Assembly (NCBI RefSeq): GCF_012273895.1
Contig: NC_052118.1
Coordinates: 3,557,696-3,621,695 of the forward strand
Direction of reading: 5' to 3'
DNA: 64,000 bases
From: Zerene cesonia
Taxonomy: Eukaryota > Arthropoda > Insecta > Lepidoptera > Pieridae
In this document: positions 58,226 through 64,000 of the stretch, in pieces
Layout: every line of letters starts with the position of its first letter
How positions within the stretch are numbered: position 1 is the stretch's first letter
Notes under the pieces: model-generated
What the model was told of the DNA's origin: nothing
Database searches by the model: none
The model's input: the letters and a program-made list of their open reading frames with translations, nothing else
Position numbers and translations under genes: made by a program

Positions 58226-59429
58226 TGCAATTTATATTTTTGATGCGGTTAACTTTAAACACTAGTTGGTAAAAATAGAACAATTGTCTGTACACTGTTT
58301 ATTTATGATTTTTAAAAACTCATACTTAATTTATTTCTAAAATTCTAACCAAAAACGTACACTTGAAACTTATACTATTTGACAGAAGCGTGAGAATTTA
58401 AGTGAAACTGACGTTTGACACTTGACAGCGGAATATTGACAAATTACAGCTGACATTCAATTTTTTTAGTCGCACAAATTTAGAATGTACATACGAGGTA
58501 TATAGATTATACCTTTAAAAATTCAAAAGTCAACTTAGATCTTTTTTTAGCGGGCAGTCCAATGCAAGTTATCCTCGTTAACAGATATCAGGAAAGAATG
58601 TCGGAGGAAGGAGAGATAGAATAAATAAGTTAATATCTTAATATAAAAATTTATCTTTATTGCTTTGTAATAGTTATATAGTTTATATAATTTATATTTC
58701 ATTAATTTATATTACTTGTTTGATGAACGCGTAAAAATAAGTCAGGATTTTAAAATGTTATAAATAAAACCTTATAAGAATATAATATTATTTAAATTCA
58801 TTAAAAACCTAGATAAGGTAATAAGGTTTAAAGCTAATTTAGCTTATTATTTATTTTGCGTATAACACAAATGATATTAAAATTTTAATTTAGCAAGTAT
58901 GATTTTGTAAGTTTTTTTGTGTCATAGCGGACAACTGAGCTGGTGAGTGACAATATTTCACGTCGGTTTTCTGTGGAAGCGTGGTACTTCTCTGGTGCGA
59001 GCTGGCCAAATTCATGCCGAAGCATGTCTGACTCCCACATACAATACCATAATAATTCATACCACACTAATTCATAAAATTTTATTTTTTTATTATCAGC
59101 ATTAAAAATTTTATACATTACATGTCTTTTAAATGGTAGGGTACGTACTCTTAAACAGTAAACATACCTATCTACAAATTTGTACTTTGTATTATTTCAA
59201 ACATAATATCGTATAGCTGTAATTAATTATTTATATAAATAGGTAACATTATTAACAAAGGTAAACGTATGCAGAATGGCAGATGGCATTTAGTACATAT
59301 TTAGGTGTTTAACTTACGAACGAGCTGTATTTGTCTTAGCCTTGGGCTCGTTTATATGACGAAACACGTCTTTACACAAAATATGTAAACGCAGGAAATG
59401 TCGCATGAAAATAATCAGCGTTGATACGA
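58226..59429. other. Intergenic upstream of PTCD3
   Basis: Contains the PTCD3 promoter (minus strand) and a retroelement fragment at 58905-59045. No further gene seen. Confidence 0.5.
58905..59045 (+). repeat. Fragment of the 61722-62050 repeat family
   Basis: 'GCGGACAACTGAGCTGGTGA' and 'TCGGTTTTCTGTGGAAGCGT' 'GGTACTTCTCTGGTGCGAGC' correspond to the ends of the fuller copy at 61722-62050, with the middle deleted. Confidence 0.6.
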
Positions 59430-60062
59430 TTACAAAATCATTAAACTGAGATATATTGTTACACCAACAGTTAAACATTGTATTGACAGTGGAGCAACTG
59501 AATTCAATGTGAAATTCCCAGAAAAATTATCAATTGTAACATGTACTGTGTTAGTCGTCTCTGTTTTTTTGGGGCACTGATAGACGTCTTTTTCGACGCA
59601 CGTACTTCCATTAAATACCATGTTCACAGGACACTCGATGAGTCTTGCTAATAAGGTATTATTGAAATCCTTGACACATGATATAAAAGATGTACAGTTT
59701 TCGTTGGAAGGTTCAACGATATTTTCTTCTTTAGTACACTTGTAATTGGGCCAGCATTTGTACTCGGTGACATTCGTGCATTGGTTATCTATGTGGCTGT
59801 ATATGGCATGTTCAGGGCATACAAGGTTGTACTGCATGAAACCTGCTGCACCTTTCAAGCACATTACAAAACCACGGCATTCGGGTTCCGAATTGTTAGG
59901 GAATCTTCCTGTTTGCGTACATGCATCACTCATATTATTAATGCCCTATAAAAAATAACATTAAATATTATTTAATCAAATTTTCTGGCTTATTTAAATA
60001 TTAAAATTATATTGCAAAAGTTTGCTTACCAAAAGCAGAAATAATCCCATAAATTTATGCAT
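59430..60062 (-). CDS. Secreted two-domain CBM14 protein with hydrophobic tail, 182 aa
   Basis: Predicted extracellular chitin-binding protein. Exon 1 is 60030-60062 (MHKFMGLFLLL) and exon 2 is 59430-59945, joined in phase 0 to give the signal peptide MHKFMGLFLLLGINNMSDA. Two CBM14 modules follow: the first from ACTQTGRFPNNSEPECRG to EYKC, the second from YKCTKEENIVEPSNENCTSF to VYQC; each has six Cys in the family order. A Thr/Asn-rich spacer follows, then a hydrophobic C terminus (LSIQCLTVGVTIYLSLMIL) with no charged residue after it. That fits a GPI-anchor signal or a membrane tail and is not seen in the neighbouring CBM14 genes. It is head to head with the gene at 62601, 2.5 kb apart. The Met at 59933 would skip the signal peptide, so I choose 60062. 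Confidence 0.85.
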
Positions 60063-61007
60063 TTTATCTATTTAACATTTCTTTACACATTGGACGATAT
60101 AAATCAATAACAAATTAATAACTAACTTGTCGGATGCAGAATAGTATTTAACAGTAAAGCTGAGAGATCTGTTTCAGTCAGGTAGGTAAATAAAAAATAT
60201 TAGTGATGTTCATATCCATCGAAAGTTTATCGATAAACGATAGAAATAAATTTGATTAATTTAAAAATATATATAAATCTACATTAAAGATTATTTAAAT
60301 ATTTTAATAATTGAAAAGTAACACAAATTCGTTGTATAAGTATTCGAACAAGTAATAAAAAGTTTGAAAAGAAATAATTGCAATTGTAATTTTTTGTTAT
60401 AAGGGGAAGTGTACGAGTTTTGTACTCACGAGTTTTAGATAACAATAGCTGTGACGTAGCCTTTTGCTTCAGTTTGAGGTATGTGATATACTTGTAATGT
60501 ATCTAATACTAGCGGTCCGCCCCGAATTATGCCCCTATGTGTCTATGATACATACATAGCATATAGAACGCAGAGATCATGTAAATATCCAATAGTGAAA
60601 CAACAGTTACTGTGAAGAATACTTCACAAAAATTTAAACTTATAATTGTAAAATACGAGTATAATACATCCATAGTCCTGTGCATATCCAACTTAGTTAC
60701 ATCGTAAGAGAATGAATACCGACAACACTATGTTGGATTTAGATAAAAGATTTCATATATGAGTAGTTTAGTAGGTATATGGGTTTGTCCATAGCTTACG
60801 TTTTATTATATTCTCCAAGAATTAGTCACACTTCCGACAGCAGAGAGAATTTGGTTCTATTATATCTAACTAGATAAGAACCTGAGTTGGTACAATATTA
60901 GGTACGATACTCTATAATGTATATGTCATTATTCTTACTTACTTCATACATTCTGTGATACCTATTTATCGGTTTAATTTTTTTATTTGCAATCTAATTT
61001 GACTTTT

Positions 61008-61135
61008 TTTTATAAGCGATCACCGATATTTGCAAAGGTAGGGCCTCAGCAAATGCGTTGCCCGGTTTTAAGTGGTATAGGATAAAGAGAGGATTGACGG
61101 AAAAAAAAAACGGACTAGCAAGAGTGAGGATAAGT
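61008..61135 (+). repeat. Internal fragment of the 61722-62050 family
   Basis: 'AAGCGATCACCGATATTTGC', 'AAAGGTAGGGCCTCAGCAAA' and 'TGCGTTGCCCGGTTTTAAGT' match the middle of the fuller copy. Confidence 0.55.
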
Positions 61136-61721
61136 TTACGGGCTTTATTTTAAAGTTATCGTGTTTTGTAATTAGTTCTAAATATTCACACGATTGTTCG
61201 TTATCCTAAAAGTAATGGGATAGATTGAAAAATTATAAAAAATGCCTAGTTCTCTCGACGACTAGATACATTAGGCACTTCTCTGCATTTAGTTTCTAAA
61301 CTCGAAAGCAAAGCGTGTTTGTATGAATTACTAAGTTGTCTTATTCGGTTTTTTAAATAGTGCTACATATCTCAGAAACTGTCAACCCTATCTTGTTAGT
61401 ACTGATTTGGTTTAAAGTTCTTCCTATCTCCCCTTACCTTCAACAGCATCTGTTATGTCAACTTATTATCTTGGCATTGAAGCTGTTAACCAACGATCCC
61501 AAAAACAAGGGAGGATTTCAATTCGACTGGATTTTTTTTGTTACTCAATAAATAGCTCCGTGAGTTGTCGGTTGATTGACATGATTATTTTAATATATTA
61601 CAATATCTGGAATTATACTTCTCGAGAAACGTCGATAACATTATTATAGAAAATAATCAGACTATAAAATATTTAATCAGACTTCAGACGATTCATACCT
61701 TACGATATTTTAATTTCTCCT

Positions 61722-62050
61722 TTTCTAGTTGTCATTGCGGGCAACTGAGTTGATGGTTCGCCTGATGGTAAGCGATCACCACCGCCCGAACATTTGCAGA
61801 GGTAGTACGAATGCGCTGCCCGCTTTATAGGAGTAATGGATAAGGAAAGGATTCACGAAGGAATTCGATTAATGAATAAAGGAATAGACTGGGAAGGGTG
61901 AGGAAAAGGAAACGGGCCTCCGTCTCCCCTCTCACCGTTCGAAACATAACAGCATGCTACTATTTCATGCCGGTTTTCTGTGGGGGTGTGGTACTTCCCC
62001 AGTGCGAGTTAGCCCAGTTTGTGCCGAAGTGTGCTCCACTGTCACAACAA
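61722..62050 (+). repeat. Fuller copy of a dispersed non-autonomous element
   Basis: 'GTTCGCCTGATGGTAAGCGA', 'TCACCACCGCCCGAACATTT', 'CGCTGCCCGCTTTATAGGAG', 'GCCGGTTTTCTGTGGGGGTG' and 'TGTGGTACTTCCCCAGTGCG'. Three members of differing completeness lie within 3.2 kb. This is a common lepidopteran interspersed repeat; the class (SINE or other) is not decided here. Confidence 0.65.
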
Positions 62051-62555
62051 ATTAACTTTTACTATAATTGAGAATAATCATATGAAAAGTTATTGAAGAT
62101 TTGTAGAAATACATATTTTTCGGTTCGTTATTACTTATAATGTACGTTACATTTACGTCCACGTAAAGTTTAAATAGATATCCGATTGTATAGATATGAT
62201 AAAATTCTGCATAAGTACAATAAAACGCTCATAGTTTTAGCGTAAAGCTATGTCAGATAATAATTATCAGTTCTAAGAAAACTCAATGTATCATACCTGC
62301 AATATCTTCAGATCCATTTATGCCCCTTGTATTATATATAATTAGTAAATATATAAAAATACAATCGTGAATTTAATGTGTATCTAGACATTGAAAGTAT
62401 AAACCTAAAAGGAAGGCTAAAGGACATGCCACATTTTAAAGAAAATACGGAAAATAACAAACAATGGCTTAGGTTATAAATAGATAAGCTTGACGTGAAA
62501 GGTTTTACAATTATGGGGCTTATTGTGGCTGTAAAATTAAGAGACTCTTAACACA

Positions 62556-62562
62556 TATAAAA
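62556..62562 (+). promoter_or_regulatory. TATA box of the 62601 gene
   Basis: TATAAAA, 45 bases upstream of ATG 62601. An upstream in-frame ATG at 62562 overlaps it and so would lie before the transcription start, which supports 62601 as the true start. Confidence 0.5.
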
Positions 62563-62600
62563 TGAATCCAACTTGCAGTTTTATTGAGTTGACGTACAAA

Positions 62601-63490
62601 ATGGGTGGAAAACTTAGTATTACAATTTTTCTAGTAAGTGGGGTATTTATTTCTATTTTGAAAAAGATGTTTGGTAGGAATATAACAGAATCGACACAGA
62701 ACCTTAACGTTTTCAATTCAAAAGATATTACATCATTATTTAAATTTAAAATGAATATTTGTTTATTTGTGAATGCAACCTCACATTATACCGCTCTTTT
62801 CAAGCCGTTTTGTTTAAATATATTTCCTTATTTTAGAAAGAAATTTTAATTTGATAATTTTTTTTATTTTAATTGCAGCTTGTTTGTTTAGTGTGGAAGG
62901 CTCAAGCAGCCGTGAATTGTACGGCCACGGGCGTTGGTCGATTCGCAGATCCAGCCGACACCACATGCAAGAATTACAGTCTTTGTGCACTTGACAGTAA
63001 CACAAATACAATTTTAACCTACAACTACTCGTGCCCTACAACCTCAGTGTTCAACCCAACTACTAGGGTTTGTACTACTAATTATGTATGTCCTACAAAT
63101 GGTTCCACAACAAATACGACCACGACAGCGGTATGCACTACTGATGGATTCGTCGCCGATCCGAGCTCAACGGACTGCACTACTTACATTCAATGTGTGA
63201 ATATCGGCGGAACATTTAGTCAAACTACATTGACATGTCCAAGTGGTACGTTTTATAATCCAACTACGACATTTTGTGAAGTGAGTTATACATGTCCAAC
63301 TACACAAACGATAAGCTGTACATCAGTTGGGAGAATAGCTAATACCACGGACACAACTTGCCAAGGATATGTATTGTGTGTTGCGGCAACAAATGGAACT
63401 TTATTGCAATATTCCTACACATGTCCCACGACATCTTTATTCAATCCGAACACACGAGTCTGCACAACTAACTACACTTGTCCCAATTAG
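62601..63490 (+). CDS. Secreted three-domain CBM14 protein, 214 aa
   Basis: Predicted extracellular chitin-binding protein. Exon 1, 62601-62633, encodes MGGKLSITIFL; exon 2, 62879-63490 (TAG), continues LVCLVWKAQAAV, together a clean signal peptide. Three similar CBM14 modules follow: NCTATGVGRFADPADTTCKN onward; VCTTDGFVADPSSTDCTTY onward; and SCTSVGRIANTTDTTCQGY onward. Modules one and three share the ending NPxTRVCTTNYxCP and are closer to each other than to module two, which points to internal duplication. The chain is Thr-rich and poor in charged residues, with several N-x-T sites, and ends directly after the last module (TCPN). A TATA box precedes it and AATAAA follows at 63533. Compact secreted proteins of this form are typical of peritrophic-matrix proteins. 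Confidence 0.88.
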
Positions 63491-63532
63491 TATATTGTAT
63501 CGAGTCATAATTTACTGTGTAAATTAGGAATG

Positions 63533-63538
63533 AATAAA
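63533..63538 (+). terminator. Poly(A) signal of the 62601 gene
   Basis: AATAAA 43 bases after the TAG stop. Confidence 0.5.
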
Positions 63539-63770
63539 TCATTTACTTAAACTCAATTAATTTCTTTTTTATAAGACTCAGACGGCAGTTGACTAAAATT
63601 GTATCTGATAAGACAACTGCCAAACCTTCAAATATACACTATACATTACATGAAGTACGTTATAAATGAAATTTAGTTCGTGTCAAAGTATTATTTATTC
63701 GGTATTTCATACATACATATTTTCACGACTTTTTGGATCTAAGTTAGTTTAATTCTTAAATATGCACTGA

Positions 63771-64000
63771 TCATTGTGATATATAAGATCGTTTTTGTTT
63801 ACTACGTTTTACGCCCTTAAATTCATAGATACTATCGGTATCGATATTTTGGCTGTCTGCTTTTAAACGTAAAGCAAGTTTCCTAGCTTTTTTAAGATTG
63901 CGTTCGGCTTCAAAAACATCATGAGGTTCACTAGTTTCTGGTATAGTCGAGTAAGGTTTCTGTGTAGTTTTCTTCATTGTAGAATAAAAGTTACGAAAAT
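63771..64000 (-). CDS. Possible last coding exon of a gene continuing off the right edge
   Basis: A minus-strand frame stays open from the window edge to a stop at 63771. It contains a Met at 63977 and the charged, helix-prone stretch DVFEAERNLKKARKLALRLK, then KGVKRSKQKRSYISQ. I recognise no family. It may be the C terminus of a gene outside the window or a chance frame. Confidence 0.25.
   Translation of the reverse strand, partial: FRNFYSTMKKTTQKPYSTIPETSEPHDVFEAERNLKKARKLALRLKADSQNIDTDSIYEFKGVKRSKQKRSYISQ

Larger units (their letters stand above)
60063..62600. other. Bidirectional intergenic region between two CBM14 genes
   Basis: Mainly retroelement fragments: a 'CTAGCGGTCCGCCCCGAATT' piece near 60508-60610, and members of one repeat family at 61008-61135 and 61722-62050. 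Short frames at 61360-61649 and 62562 are not convincing genes. The TATA box at 62556 belongs to the right-hand gene. Confidence 0.5.

Noticed and set aside
62562..62849. ATG 62562 as start, or the unspliced 95-residue frame
   Set aside because: The ATG overlaps the TATA box, and the frame continues into an intron with a good GTAAGT donor at 62634.

Overview
The window is nuclear DNA of an insect, almost certainly a lepidopteran (butterfly or moth). It is AT-rich, its genes are intron-rich with GT/AG splice sites, and it carries typical lepidopteran retroelement debris: a tRNA-derived SINE ending in (GAT)n, a LINE 3' tail with a 'GCGATAAGACCGCC' core and (TAAA)n end, and 'ACTAGCTGCGCCCCG' fragments. 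Gene names rest on protein sequences read through exons assembled by hand and compared with known families.

Layout. 324-2463 (+): last four coding exons in view of cyclin A. 10594-14310 (-): the TNF receptor wengen, last exon not found. 16588-18497 (+): TMEM41B/stasimon, an ER lipid scramblase. 18710-20069 (-): a C6orf89/BRAP-family membrane protein, tail to tail with TMEM41B. 22555-32231: a ~4.3 kb segment present twice, with a 1000-base N gap after the first copy. It holds an SLC16-like transporter that is complete in the second copy (29041-32960) and cut by the gap in the first; uncollapsed haplotypes are the likeliest cause. 34274-39667 (+): a 1771-residue Ser/Thr-rich protein with four chitin-binding (CBM14) domains. 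39905-40965 (-): a smaller CBM14 paralogue. 41524-58225 (-): the complete 15-exon PTCD3/mS39 gene (mitochondrial ribosome, 712 aa). 59430-60062 (-) and 62601-63490 (+): two more secreted CBM14 proteins, head to head.

The most notable structure lies inside PTCD3. Its 6.05 kb penultimate intron holds at least 13 copies of a ~79-89 nt hairpin, with decayed copies between them. Read on the PTCD3 strand, several positions pair as G-U; on the other strand the same positions are A-C mismatches. Stem bases covary between copies (GUGAGCC/GGCUCAC versus GUGGGCC/GGCCCAC). This is what an expanded intronic microRNA cluster would look like. A second array in PTCD3 intron 2 repeats a 150-250 bp cassette with ATGGCGG and TGCGCAG motifs.

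The single-copy genes are ordinary housekeeping or signalling genes. The four CBM14 genes form a local family of secreted chitin-binding (peritrophic-matrix or cuticle type) proteins into which PTCD3 is nested. Expression and small-RNA processing cannot be judged from sequence alone.
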